This document shows positions 1-8,902 of a stretch of DNA of 64,000 nucleotides, piece after piece (the stretch's first letter is position 1; every line of letters starts with the position of its first letter). The translations under genes and the position numbers were made by a program. The notes beneath the pieces are model-generated. The model was not told where the DNA came from. It saw only the letters and a list, made by a program, of their open reading frames with translations, and did no database searches. Source of the DNA: Apibacter raozihei (GTDB taxonomy: Bacteria; Bacteroidota; Bacteroidia; Flavobacteriales; Weeksellaceae); NCBI RefSeq assembly GCF_004014855.1, contig NZ_CP034930.1:1798001-1862000 (forward strand), in the 5' to 3' direction.

Positions 1-103
1 ATGATAAGCCATAATTATATTCTTTATTGTACAATATACCATGCCTATACATGATATAACCGTTTTATATCAGTTCTTATTAAGATATTGTTTGATTCTT
101 TCA

Positions 104-574
104 TTACTTTATTTTTAAAAGTATATTTTGAATATTTTCCATATTTTTGGTGAGCATGCAAATATCCTGCTCATCTAAATTAGATAAGAATGACATAATT
201 TGGAGTTCACTTGCTTGATTTAATTTAGAAAATTCTAATTTTCCTTTTTGAGTTAATGATAACTTGTAGGTTCTGCCATCTGTAATATCAATTTCTTTTT
301 TTAAAATTCCTAATTTGTCAAACTTTAAGAGTATTCGGCTTAAGTATCCTTTGTCCATACGCAACATTTCTCTGATTTGTTTTGCAGTAATATAAGTGGT
401 ACAATTTATTTCAAACAATACACGGACCTCTTGTAATGTATAATTACTATAAATTAGATTATTATTTAGATGTCCTATGAATCCGGTATAAAATCTATTG
501 AAACTTCTAATTTTATCTATGCTACTATTATTTTTCACTTGGTAAATATATGTATATATAGTTGATAAAGTCAA
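104..574 (-). CDS. MarR-family transcriptional regulator
   Basis: Winged-helix DNA-binding repressor or activator of the MarR family. The core is visible as a helix-turn-helix stretch around residues 60-90 (ITAKQIREMLRMDKGYLSRI), followed by the wing with the family DGR signature (DITDGRTYKLSLTQKG). The N- and C-terminal helices expected for dimerisation are present. The outermost start at 574 is TTG and lies inside a 12-5-12 palindrome (554-582). An in-frame GTG at 538 gives a 144-residue protein that starts just before the conserved IRSFNRFYTGF helix, and I think this is the likelier start, because it leaves the palindrome in the leader as an autoregulatory operator. The gene is divergent from dgt with about 140 bp between them. 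The ligand and target genes cannot be read from the sequence. Confidence 0.85.
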   Translation of the reverse strand: MTLSTIYTYIYQVKNNSSIDKIRSFNRFYTGFIGHLNNNLIYSNYTLQEVRVLFEINCTTYITAKQIREMLRMDKGYLSRILLKFDKLGILKKEIDITDGRTYKLSLTQKGKLEFSKLNQASELQIMSFLSNLDEQDICMLTKNMENIQNILLKIK

Positions 575-582
575 CTATATAT
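554..582. promoter_or_regulatory. Palindromic operator, probably for the MarR regulator
   Basis: A perfect inverted repeat with 12-bp arms and a 5-bp spacer. The inner part reads TAGTTGATAAAGTCAACTA. Its size and symmetry fit a MarR-dimer binding site, and it sits at or just ahead of the 5' end of the MarR gene. That it is the MarR operator is inference. Confidence 0.55.
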
Positions 583-689
583 TGAATATTATTAAAGGTA
601 ATTTATCTTTAATTCATTAGCTTTTTTTATTAAAAAAATGAGTGATTAATAATTATATTAAGCTATAATATAAATATTTTATAAATTCT

Positions 690-697
690 TACCTTTG
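690..697 (+). promoter_or_regulatory. Bacteroidota -7 element of dgt
   Basis: TACCTTTG matches the TAnnTTTG consensus of the Bacteroidota primary sigma factor and lies 17 nt before the dgt ATG, which implies a leader of about 10 nt. Confidence 0.5.
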
Positions 698-714
698 AGC
701 CATACTAGGATATA

Positions 715-2088
715 ATGGATTTGAATAAATTATTTTCGGATAAACGTACCGGAACTCAATATAAATCAACAAATAAAAAATCTGATCCGCGAAGTGAATA
801 TCAAAGAGATTTTGACCGGGTTATATTTTCAACCTCTTTTCGCAGATTACAAAATAAAACTCAGGTTTTTCCTTTACCCGGGAGTGTTTTCGTACATAAC
901 CGATTAACGCATTCACTGGAAGTAGCCTCTGTGGGTCGTTCTTTAGGAAGTGAAATAGGAACCTATTTGTCTGAAGCCTATGCGTCAGATATGTCTAAAG
1001 AAACTCAGGAGCTTTTTAAACACAGTTTATATAATGTTATCTCTACCGGCTGCTTATGCCATGATATCGGTAATCCGGCATTCGGACATTCCGGTGAAGA
1101 TGCAATAGCCAGCTATTTTTACAGAAATGAGGATGAACTGAAAACTCATTTTTCTGATCATGAATGGCAGGACTTTATTAATTTTGAAGGAAATGCGAAT
1201 GCTATACGTGTCCTGACTCAGCAACAAAACGGAAAATCAGAAGGAGGAATTATGCTGACTTATTCAACACTTGCATCCATAGCCAAATATCCGTGCGAAT
1301 CAACCGCTAAAAATAAAAAAATACTGCACCGAAAAAAATTCGGATTTTTTCAGACGGAAAAAAATACTTTTTTAGATATAGCCAGAGAAACCTCCATGCT
1401 GAAAGAGCAGGAAAATCCAATTATCTACCGCAGACACCCTTTTGTATGGCTGGTAGAAACGGCAGATGATATTTGTTATAATATTATAGATTTAGAAGAC
1501 GCTCAAAGGCTTGGTTTCATAAATTCACAAACCTGTGAAGAGTTGCTCCAGCAAATCATTACCGAAATGCAGGGAGCTGAAAAATGGGAAAGAGTGAGCA
1601 GGAAATTATTGGGTATTGAAGATAAAAATGACCGTATTTCTTTTTTACGGGCGGTTTGTATTGGAACACTTATTGGCAGATCTATTGAACTCTATAAACA
1701 TAATTTTGAGAAAATTATAGCAGGAACATTAGAAGTATCCATTTTTGATCAAATCAAGAATGAATGTCAGGCAATTAAAATTATAGAAGATTTTTCCGTT
1801 GAGCATATTTATAATCACCGTTCTGTTGTACAAATTGAAAATGCCGGTTATAATGTTATGTATGAATTATTAAATCATTTTATTCCTCCGGTTATTAAAG
1901 AGAAAGAAAGCCGTAAGGAATTTGAAAAAAAAGCTATAAAACTGATTCCCCGTCAGTATTTATATGAAGAAAAATCCGAATATGAAAGAGTCCTGGGAGT
2001 GTTGGACTTTGTTTCTGGAATGACTGATAATTACGCTACCGATTTATACCGCAAAATCAAGGGGATTGATATAGGAATGACATTATAA
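715..2088 (+). CDS. dgt: Deoxyguanosinetriphosphate triphosphohydrolase (dGTPase)
   Basis: Cytoplasmic HD-domain enzyme that hydrolyses dGTP (and often other dNTPs) to the nucleoside and triphosphate, affecting dNTP pools. The HD metal-binding residues are visible: His66 in RLTHSLEVASVGRSLG and His116-Asp117 in CLCHDIGNPAFGHSGEDA. The N-terminal FRRLQNKTQVFP motif and the RRHPFVWLVETADDICYNIIDLED segment are typical of the Dgt family. The length of 457 residues is normal for the long bacterial form. It starts with ATG after an AGGA-like sequence, and mutS2 follows 66 bp downstream with its own -7 element. No key residue appears to be missing. Confidence 0.95.
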   Translation: MDLNKLFSDKRTGTQYKSTNKKSDPRSEYQRDFDRVIFSTSFRRLQNKTQVFPLPGSVFVHNRLTHSLEVASVGRSLGSEIGTYLSEAYASDMSKETQELFKHSLYNVISTGCLCHDIGNPAFGHSGEDAIASYFYRNEDELKTHFSDHEWQDFINFEGNANAIRVLTQQQNGKSEGGIMLTYSTLASIAKYPCESTAKNKKILHRKKFGFFQTEKNTFLDIARETSMLKEQENPIIYRRHPFVWLVETADDICYNIIDLEDAQRLGFINSQTCEELLQQIITEMQGAEKWERVSRKLLGIEDKNDRISFLRAVCIGTLIGRSIELYKHNFEKIIAGTLEVSIFDQIKNECQAIKIIEDFSVEHIYNHRSVVQIENAGYNVMYELLNHFIPPVIKEKESRKEFEKKAIKLIPRQYLYEEKSEYERVLGVLDFVSGMTDNYATDLYRKIKGIDIGMTL

Positions 2089-2109
2089 TATTTATAAGCA
2101 GAAATTAGT

Positions 2110-2117
2110 TATTTTTG
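2110..2117 (+). promoter_or_regulatory. -7 element and Shine-Dalgarno of mutS2
   Basis: TATTTTTG (TAnnTTTG type) lies 37 nt before the mutS2 ATG. A GGGAG stretch about 5 nt before the ATG is a clear ribosome binding site, uncommon in this AT-rich genome, and fixes the start at 2155. Confidence 0.5.
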
Positions 2118-2154
2118 CATTTGAAAAAACAGTATAACACGGAGATAGGGAGAC

Positions 2155-4302
2155 ATGCAGATATCAGGTGACACATTAAAAGAATTAGAATACCAGAAAA
2201 TACTAGAAGAAATAGTACCTTTTTGTCATTCGGAAAAAGCTAAAGAGGTAATTAGAAATCTTCGTCCGCTCAAAAAAGATAGTATAAAAGAAAATCTTTA
2301 TTGCGTTAATGAGTATTTGGGAAGTTTTAGTAATGAAAACAGAATTCCATTCAGGGAATATGATGATATTGAAACAGAGCTTAAAATGCTTTTAATTGAA
2401 AATTTTACACTTGAGGCACGTTCTTTTCATAAAATCAGAAATTTATCTCAATTGATAAATTCACTGATTGTTCACTTCGAAAAATTTAAAGATTATTTTC
2501 CTACCTTACACAAACAACTTTCTCATGTTGAATTTACCAAAGAGATTATACTTTTGGTGAATAAGGTATTTAATCGTTTTGGGGAAGTGAAAAATGATGC
2601 AACCCTCACTCTTCAAAACCTAAGAGAGCAAATGCAGCTGGTTAGAAAGGCTATTCAGGAAAATTTTGATAAAACCGTTACTCATTTTTCTCAAACCGGT
2701 GTATTAGATGAAATAAGGGAAAGTGTTGTAGACGATCAACGGGTATTGGCTGTAAAATCCTCTTTAAAAAAATCAGTTAAAGGTAGAGTGTTAGGTTTTT
2801 CTAAAACCGGATCCATCTGTTTTATCTTGCCGGAATCTGTAATTCAGCCAAATGTAAGATTATTAGAATTGCTTAGTCAGGAAAAAAAAGAAATTGAAAA
2901 AATACTATTTGATCTTACTCAAAAAATTCTTGAATTCTACCCTTTATTGGAAAAGTATCAGGCATATATTTATGAGCTTGATGTTATTCACGCAAAAGCC
3001 AGATATGCAGATGAACTGAATGCTATATTACCGGAAATTACTACTAAGCAGGAAATTTATATTATTGATGCCTATCATCCTATTTTATACTTGACGAATA
3101 AGAGAGAGAAAAAGTCTACGATTCCTCAGACTCTTGCTTTGGATGAAAACACCCGTATTATATGTATTTCAGGCCCTAATGCCGGAGGAAAAAGTATTAC
3201 ATTAAAGACTGTGGGTTTGGTGCAACTTATGATTCAAAGCGGAATATTAGTCCCTGTACATCCTAAATCCAGGATAGGTTTTTTTAATAAAATTCTTACT
3301 GATATAGGGGATAATCAATCTATAGAGAATCAGTTAAGTACGTATAGTTCCCGATTAAGAAAGATGCAACAGATAATTAAGCAGTCTGATCATCAAACCT
3401 TATTATTGATTGATGAATTTGGAACAGGTTCTGATCCCGAATTGGGTGGAGCTTTGGCTGAATCTTTCCTTGAATATTTTTATGAAACACAATCCTACGG
3501 TATTATAACTACACATTACACCAATATTAAATTAAGGATCGAAGAACTGACACATACCCGCAATGCTTCCATGTTATTTAATGAGAAAAGCCTTCAGCCT
3601 ATTTACAAATTGGAGATAGGACAGGTAGGAAGTTCTTTTACTTTTGAAGTGGCTGAAAAAAATAAAATTCCTAAAGAAATAATTCAGAACGCTCGTGAAA
3701 AAATTGAAAAAGATAAAGTAAATCTGGATAAAACTATTGTGCGTCTGCAACAGGAAAAATATCAGGTAGAAAAGCTGAAAGGAGATTTAAATAAACAGAT
3801 TGACCATTCCGAAGAAAAAACAAAGGAACTTTCCAATACTATAAACAGCTATAAACAAAAGTTAGTGAATTTTCAGAAATTATATGACGAGGAAACACGG
3901 TATAATCAGCTGGGACAACGATTTGAAAAGTATATAGAAGGATATTCCAAAGGAAAAAGTAAAAAGGATATTATTAAAGATTTTACTAAATTTCTGGAGC
4001 AGGAAAAATACAAAAAAACACAGGTAACGGAGGTTGAAAAAATTCAGACTAAAAAACAACGGAATAAGGTAAAGTCTGAGCTGAAAAAAGAAGAAATTAA
4101 AGAACAGCTGGAAGAAACTAAGGCTGAAGAAATTCGTACTACAGTAGACAGGGCCAGCCAATGGATGAAGGAAGGTAAAAGGGTTAAAATTAAAGGAAGC
4201 TCGAGTGCTGCAACCATTGACAAGATTGAGGGTGAAACTGCTTTTCTAAATTATGGTCTGTTTACTACTAAAATCTCTGTTTATGAAATTGAAAAAATCT
4301 AA
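2155..4302 (+). CDS. mutS2: MutS2 family ATPase, without Smr domain
   Basis: MutS-homologue ATPase of the MutS2 type, which binds branched DNA or stalled ribosomes depending on species. The core and clamp helices fill about residues 1-300. The ABC-type ATPase follows, with Walker A GPNAGGKS at 340-347 and Walker B LLLIDEFGTGSDPELGG, then THYTNIK. A long coiled coil rich in Lys/Glu covers about residues 510-665. The protein ends in a short KOW-like beta segment (VKIKGSSSAATIDKI) and has no Smr nuclease domain, which many MutS2 proteins of about 780 residues carry. Short MutS2 proteins of about 720 residues are common in Flavobacteriia. Its stop overlaps the stop of the convergent DUF4260 gene by 4 bp. 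Confidence 0.92.
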   Translation: MQISGDTLKELEYQKILEEIVPFCHSEKAKEVIRNLRPLKKDSIKENLYCVNEYLGSFSNENRIPFREYDDIETELKMLLIENFTLEARSFHKIRNLSQLINSLIVHFEKFKDYFPTLHKQLSHVEFTKEIILLVNKVFNRFGEVKNDATLTLQNLREQMQLVRKAIQENFDKTVTHFSQTGVLDEIRESVVDDQRVLAVKSSLKKSVKGRVLGFSKTGSICFILPESVIQPNVRLLELLSQEKKEIEKILFDLTQKILEFYPLLEKYQAYIYELDVIHAKARYADELNAILPEITTKQEIYIIDAYHPILYLTNKREKKSTIPQTLALDENTRIICISGPNAGGKSITLKTVGLVQLMIQSGILVPVHPKSRIGFFNKILTDIGDNQSIENQLSTYSSRLRKMQQIIKQSDHQTLLLIDEFGTGSDPELGGALAESFLEYFYETQSYGIITTHYTNIKLRIEELTHTRNASMLFNEKSLQPIYKLEIGQVGSSFTFEVAEKNKIPKEIIQNAREKIEKDKVNLDKTIVRLQQEKYQVEKLKGDLNKQIDHSEEKTKELSNTINSYKQKLVNFQKLYDEETRYNQLGQRFEKYIEGYSKGKSKKDIIKDFTKFLEQEKYKKTQVTEVEKIQTKKQRNKVKSELKKEEIKEQLEETKAEEIRTTVDRASQWMKEGKRVKIKGSSSAATIDKIEGETAFLNYGLFTTKISVYEIEKI

Positions 4303-4661
4303 TGATTTTTTATCTTTCCTATTCTGCCTAAATTTGTATACGAAAAGCCTTTAAAATATTTTAATCCGTAACCGAAAAAACGATCCATACAGGAATGTGA
4401 ATATAGTACTATTCCTACAAGTTCCATCTCGGAAATATTACTATAAACTCCTCCCAGATAAATTAATATAGCAATACCTTTATGATGAAAAATATTATAA
4501 AGTACAGCTCCGGTTTTAGCATTTTTTAGATAGCCAATCATAGATAAATCAGGAAGTAAAAGTACTAAGGAAAATATCCAACCGGAATATCCGGTCAATG
4601 AAAACAAATAGATACCTAAACCGAACTGAGCAAGTTCTTCTGCTTTTAAAAGATTTTTCAT
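4299..4661 (-). CDS. DUF4260 family small membrane protein
   Basis: A 120-residue integral membrane protein with about four hydrophobic segments. The family is recognised from the conserved stretches LLPDLSMIGYL, YNIFHHKG and HSCMDRFFGYGLKY, which are characteristic of DUF4260. No biochemical function is established for this family. It converges on mutS2 with a 4-bp overlap of the stop codons. Upstream lies a 456-bp AT-rich gene-free region. Confidence 0.85.
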   Translation of the reverse strand: MKNLLKAEELAQFGLGIYLFSLTGYSGWIFSLVLLLPDLSMIGYLKNAKTGAVLYNIFHHKGIAILIYLGGVYSNISEMELVGIVLYSHSCMDRFFGYGLKYFKGFSYTNLGRIGKIKNH

Positions 4662-5117
4662 TTAGATATTTTAAAACAAATCTAATAAAAACTTATAATA
4701 TTTCTTAGTTCTTTAGAAAAAATGCACATAGTATATATAGGATTATTAATTTTTAAAAATTTCAAATTTAACCTCCGTAATTCTTATTTCTATAACTTAA
4801 TCTTTTTAGATAAGATAAAACTGATTTTAAGCATATATTGTTTTAGTTAATTGTTTTTCGGTTTGTATAAATAGTTTTCTTTATAAAAAATATTATTTTA
4901 AATTTTATTGATAATTATTTATATAGAATATTTTAAATAAATTATTTTGGAGAAAGAGTTTATTTCTTGTTAGCTGTGCTGCTAAAAAAAATGAAACGTT
5001 CTTAAATATTTAGAAATAAAAAAGTGAAAAGCTATAGTGAGAATATGTATAGTATTTAAAATATAGAGAGATATAAACAACCGATTAATACGAAAAAAGT
5101 ATTAAAAAAGTACATTA
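4662..5117. other. Gene-free AT-rich region
   Basis: It contains no convincing open reading frame. It must hold the promoter of the DUF4260 gene and the 3' end of the TPR-AcpH-DCC operon. A weak TTAGC-N6-GCTAA stem near 4973 lacks a T-run and I do not call it a terminator. Confidence 0.5.
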
Positions 5118-5519
5118 CTATGGCAAAAATCTGTCTTTTGATTCCGGAGTAGGAATCATACAACTTTCTTTCTTTCCAAACCAACGATATCTGTTATTGG
5201 CTATAAGACTATATCCCCAATCTCTGATAAATGAAGGTAAGATGTATAATACTTGAGCAAGATTGAAAGGAAAGCCAAGTTTTTGGGCTATCTTTAAAGC
5301 GGCTGTGCTTTTAGTATAATAGGCTTGGTTAGGTTCGTAAAATATTATGGAATTAAATTGTTTATCTGAAAGCTCTCTCTCTTGTAAAAACTTTTGTCCG
5401 GTTTCAGATTGAAGTGATGCAAATTTAAATTGCTTATTGACATCCTGTTTTATAAGAAACTGAATAGTTGAATTGCATAAATTACAAACTCCGTCAAAAA
5501 AAATTATTGAAAAACTCAT
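5118..5519 (-). CDS. DCC-family thiol-disulfide oxidoreductase-like protein (DUF393)
   Basis: A small protein of 133 residues named for its DxxCxxC motif, visible at the N-terminus as FFDGVCNLCNSTIQFLI. The motif resembles a thioredoxin-like active site, and family members are annotated as putative thiol-disulfide oxidoreductases without firm biochemistry. The C-terminal YRWFGKKESCMIPTPE stretch is typical. Its ATG overlaps the TGA of the upstream AcpH-like gene by 4 bp (ATGA), so the two are probably translationally coupled. Confidence 0.88.
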   Translation of the reverse strand: MSFSIIFFDGVCNLCNSTIQFLIKQDVNKQFKFASLQSETGQKFLQERELSDKQFNSIIFYEPNQAYYTKSTAALKIAQKLGFPFNLAQVLYILPSFIRDWGYSLIANNRYRWFGKKESCMIPTPESKDRFLP

Positions 5520-6148
5520 AAACGTTTCGGACTGTTTCTTTTAATTAATTTTTTATATTCGGGTACCTGTTTAAGAATAAATTCCCTGCAAAATGTCTGA
5601 AGTTGCGGATAAAATCGCATAAATTGTCTTTCTATATTTTTTTCCTGTAAGTATATTTCTTTAAGAGAATTACTCATATTAGAATGAAATTTTGATTTTT
5701 TACTCAGATTATAAAGAGTCCATTCAATACCTTCAAAAGTTCTGTATTTTTCAAACCAGTCGTCTTGAATAAGTAATTTTAAAATGTCATTAAGACGGGT
5801 AGGAAAAAGAAGTTCTTTAGACTGTACTAAATCATAGCAGGATTTTTTAAACTTTTCAAACTCAATATCACAGAATAAATGCCAGTTTTTAATTAAAAAA
5901 TAGTCATAGACAACGTCAGTAATAATAGGTGCGAACTTACCGTAAGACTCATGAAAAATACTGGTAGTTTCTTTAACTATAGGGTGAAAATCAGTAAAAG
6001 AATCAATATTTCTATGAAGTAGAATTCCGGCGGATATAGTGGGAGGATAATTCTGATAATCTTTACCACGAACAATTTCACCCAAAATATTACCGACTTG
6101 TATATCCGGTATGTTATACGAAAGCAATTGATGGGCAACTATGTTCAT
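5516..6148 (-). CDS. acpH: Acyl carrier protein phosphodiesterase family protein
   Basis: Resembles AcpH (DUF479), which removes the 4'-phosphopantetheine group from acyl carrier protein. Family features are the N-terminal MNIVAHQLLSYNIPDIQVGN, the GILLHRNIDSFTDFHP segment and DVVYDYFLIKNW, which carry the conserved His and Asp residues of this HD-like fold. The length of 210 residues fits. It is the middle gene of a leftward operon, 30 bp after the TPR gene and overlapping the DCC gene by 4 bp. The exact substrate in Bacteroidota is not established. Confidence 0.85.
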   Translation of the reverse strand: MNIVAHQLLSYNIPDIQVGNILGEIVRGKDYQNYPPTISAGILLHRNIDSFTDFHPIVKETTSIFHESYGKFAPIITDVVYDYFLIKNWHLFCDIEFEKFKKSCYDLVQSKELLFPTRLNDILKLLIQDDWFEKYRTFEGIEWTLYNLSKKSKFHSNMSNSLKEIYLQEKNIERQFMRFYPQLQTFCREFILKQVPEYKKLIKRNSPKRL

Positions 6149-6178
6149 TTTTTCTATTAATTCGACTAAGTATTTGCG

Positions 6179-7561
6179 TTAGATATTTAAGTTTTTATCA
6201 GGGTTTTTTGACTTTCTGCTATCTTTAAGGAAAATCGAATATTTTTCCTGCATTTCTTCTTTAATTGTCGGGTTCAATTTTAATGCCATTTTTAAAAAAT
6301 GTTCACCTTTATCCAGATTTTTCATAAGGAAATAACAGTTCCCTAATTGGTAATAAAGTTCAGCTCGGTTAAAGTTTTTAAAGCTTTTATGCAATATTTC
6401 TGCAGCTTTGGAATATTCTCCTAAACTAATTAATAATTCTGAATAAGCCAGCCAGTTATGAAAATGATTGGGTTCAAGCTCAACAATGATTTCGAATGAA
6501 TCTGAAGCTTCTTTGTATCTTCCGGACTGAATATTAAGATAGGCGTACTTTTTCCAGTAATTAACATCTTTGGATTCTATATCCAATGCTTTTTTTATAT
6601 AAAAAAGAGCATCCTCATTGTTGCCCAAAGAATCATGAATATTCGATATTTCAAACCAAGCCTTATCAAACTGAGGGTCTTCTTTAACCGCTTTCTGAAA
6701 CGAATTTAAAGCCTGAATACTTTTTCGCATTTTGTTAAATGCCTGTCCTATTTTAAAATGAGTAAAGGCAGCAGTATCGTCAAAGTCTAATGAATCCTCA
6801 TAAGTTTCAATTGCTTTATTCCACTGATTTAGTTTTTCAAAACAAAATGCTTTTTGAGTATAACCGGCAATGCTTTTTTGATTGATTATGATAACATAGT
6901 CAAAAGCATAGAGAGCTTTTTCATAACGGTTCAGATTAAGATACTGCAATCCTAACTGAAACCAGGCTTCTTCTGAATATGGATTAATATCTATATATTG
7001 TTTAAGAAAAGCAATACATTCTCTGTTTTGATGAAGAACCTCGAAACAATGGATACAAGAGAATAAAGAATACTCATCTTTGCTGTTATATTCCAGAGCT
7101 TTTTTATAGGAAGATAAAGCTAGTCCGGGTTCATTGATTTCCAGATATTCATTTCCTAAACAGTTAAAAATATAATCTTCATCTTCTTCATTTTCCAAAG
7201 CAAGATTATAAAAATCGATAGCTTTATACGGAAGTTTTCTTAATGACCAGTAACGAGCTGTAGCGATGAGGTAATCAGTATCTGTATAGCAAAGATCTCT
7301 TAGCTCCTCGATAAGCGTAAAGGAATTATGTAAATCTTCAATACCTACATAATATTCCAGCTGTTTAATTTTTAAATCTATATTAGCTGGGTATAACGCA
7401 AATGCTATATCCAGTGCTTTTAGAGCATATTCATAATCATAAATATCCAGATAGAAAGATATAATTTCACAAAACTCATCAGATTCAAAATAAACCGATT
7501 CATTTTTATCAAGCATGTCTTCAAACCTGTTAACTAATTCATTGTCAAAAAAATCTTCCAC
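6179..7561 (-). CDS. Tetratricopeptide repeat protein
   Basis: A 460-residue protein made almost entirely of TPR units of 34 residues (for example EAWFQLGLQYLNLNRYEKAL and KAWFEISNIHDSLGNNEDAL), about 10 to 12 in total. It has no signal peptide or membrane segment, so it is probably a cytoplasmic protein-protein interaction scaffold. The start codon appears to be GTG (VEDFFDNELVNRF). It heads the operon with the AcpH-like and DCC-family genes. A similar acidic TPR protein is common in Flavobacteriia, but no specific role is known to me. Confidence 0.85.
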   Translation of the reverse strand: MEDFFDNELVNRFEDMLDKNESVYFESDEFCEIISFYLDIYDYEYALKALDIAFALYPANIDLKIKQLEYYVGIEDLHNSFTLIEELRDLCYTDTDYLIATARYWSLRKLPYKAIDFYNLALENEEDEDYIFNCLGNEYLEINEPGLALSSYKKALEYNSKDEYSLFSCIHCFEVLHQNRECIAFLKQYIDINPYSEEAWFQLGLQYLNLNRYEKALYAFDYVIIINQKSIAGYTQKAFCFEKLNQWNKAIETYEDSLDFDDTAAFTHFKIGQAFNKMRKSIQALNSFQKAVKEDPQFDKAWFEISNIHDSLGNNEDALFYIKKALDIESKDVNYWKKYAYLNIQSGRYKEASDSFEIIVELEPNHFHNWLAYSELLISLGEYSKAAEILHKSFKNFNRAELYYQLGNCYFLMKNLDKGEHFLKMALKLNPTIKEEMQEKYSIFLKDSRKSKNPDKNLNI

Positions 7562-7677
7562 GAAAAAAAGGTATTGTAATTTTAATTAAAACTATGTAAA
7601 GTTAGAAAAAAAAAAATAAATATATATTTTCTGATATTTTACTTATTCACAATAATCTAACATTTATTAATTTCGTA

Positions 7678-8373
7678 TTAATACAAAAATTTTATTTCTT
7701 TATTTCTGAATAATTTTGTTCCCATATTTTCAATATTTACACATAATAGACCATCTTTGGTGACTTTTTCGATAATACCATTATGCTGTTTCTGGTTTAT
7801 GGAAAAAGTCATCACTTTATTTCTGCCAAATAATTTTAAATTATATTTTTCTAAAAGACATTTATTTTCAAATAAAAGAGAGTAGTGTTCTTGAAAATGT
7901 AAATATAATTTTTCAGTCAAATTGACAAGGTTGTAATTCTTATTTGTCAGTAAATTAAGTGAAGTTGCACTGCTAAGCGAATCAAAAGTAGATTGCATAA
8001 TGTTGATGCCTATACCTATAATAAAAGTATCCTGAGTTTTTTCTATAAGTATGCCCGATATTTTTTTCTTCCTGATAATAATGTCATTGGGCCATTTTAT
8101 ACTGGCAGATAATCCAGATTCTTTTTCTAAAAAATCACAGCTAATTAATCCAACCCAGAAACTAAGGTTAATTATTGAGATAAAAGGATCTGAAAGACAA
8201 AATGTCAGAGCTATGTTTTTTTCTGGTTCACATATCCATTCAGAATCTCGTTGTCCCTTTCCCCTAAGCTGATTAAAGGTAAATATACCAGAAAAATTCT
8301 CCTTAAATTTGTATATATTATTGCGTATATATTCATTTGTTGAGTTAATTTCGTCAAAATACTGTAGTGGCAT
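7678..8373 (-). CDS. birA: Biotin--[acetyl-CoA-carboxylase] ligase
   Basis: Adenylates biotin and attaches it to the biotin carboxyl carrier protein of acetyl-CoA carboxylase. The catalytic signature is seen as GKGQRDSEW followed by KNIALTFCL, then SIKWPNDIIIRKKKISGILIE. The protein is the short monofunctional type (231 residues), lacking the N-terminal helix-turn-helix repressor domain of E. coli BirA. The ATG start at 8373 is followed by the usual LQYFDEINSTNEYI. It is divergent from rsfS across 116 bp. Confidence 0.93.
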   Translation of the reverse strand: MPLQYFDEINSTNEYIRNNIYKFKENFSGIFTFNQLRGKGQRDSEWICEPEKNIALTFCLSDPFISIINLSFWVGLISCDFLEKESGLSASIKWPNDIIIRKKKISGILIEKTQDTFIIGIGINIMQSTFDSLSSATSLNLLTNKNYNLVNLTEKLYLHFQEHYSLLFENKCLLEKYNLKLFGRNKVMTFSINQKQHNGIIEKVTKDGLLCVNIENMGTKLFRNKEIKFLY

Positions 8374-8441
8374 AAGTTTTGAAATCTTTTTAACAGGTGT
8401 TAAAATTATTGAAATAAAATTAAACTAATATGTAAAATGAT

Positions 8442-8449
8442 TATTTTTG
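8442..8449 (+). promoter_or_regulatory. -7 element of rsfS-ftsH
   Basis: TATTTTTG fits TAnnTTTG and lies 40 nt before the rsfS ATG. I see no good -33 element. Confidence 0.4.
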
Positions 8450-8489
8450 CATAACTTAACATAAAAATTATATATAGTAAAAAATATAG

Positions 8490-8861
8490 ATGGCAGAGAC
8501 ACAGATTGACAAAAAAGTTTTATTAGAAAATATAATAAAAGGTATAGAAGAGGTTAAAGGATATGACATAACTGTTTTAGATTTTACGAAATTAGAGAAT
8601 ACAATTACAGATTATTTTGTTGTCTGTACAGGAGGAACAAATACTCAGGTTTCTGCTATTGCTAATTCTGTAGAAAGATTTGTCCGAACACAATTAAGGG
8701 AAAAACCATGGCATGTTGAAGGATTAGATAATCAGCAGTGGGTGCTTATGGATTATGTATCAATTGTGGTTCATATTTTTCAGCCTGAGTTTAGAGATTA
8801 TTATGATTTGGAAAACTTATGGGGGGATGTAGAAGTGACCAGGATTCCCAATGCAGACTAA
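8490..8861 (+). CDS. rsfS: Ribosome silencing factor RsfS
   Basis: Binds ribosomal protein L14 of the 50S subunit and blocks subunit joining under starvation (family also called Iojap/YbeB). Diagnostic stretches are DITVLDFTKLENTITDYFVVCTG (shown from Asp24 onward), the PWHVEGLDNQQWVLMDY segment and VVHIFQPEFRDYYDLENLW. The length of 123 residues is typical. It lies 41 bp before ftsH and probably shares its transcript, an order common in Flavobacteriia. Confidence 0.95.
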   Translation: MAETQIDKKVLLENIIKGIEEVKGYDITVLDFTKLENTITDYFVVCTGGTNTQVSAIANSVERFVRTQLREKPWHVEGLDNQQWVLMDYVSIVVHIFQPEFRDYYDLENLWGDVEVTRIPNAD

Positions 8862-8902
8862 CTAATAAAAAATTAATCCAATAAAAATCAATTTATTAAA
8901 TC

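Noticed and set aside
3880-4161. Minus-strand open frame inside mutS2 encoding a Phe-rich peptide
   Set aside because: It is the antisense shadow of the Lys/Glu-rich coiled coil of MutS2, with a Phe-heavy composition typical of such shadows.
4970-5000. Stem TTAGC-N6-GCTAA in the gene-free region after the DCC-family gene
   Set aside because: The stem is only 5 bp long and is followed by A rather than T on the plus strand, so it cannot be supported as a terminator or small RNA.
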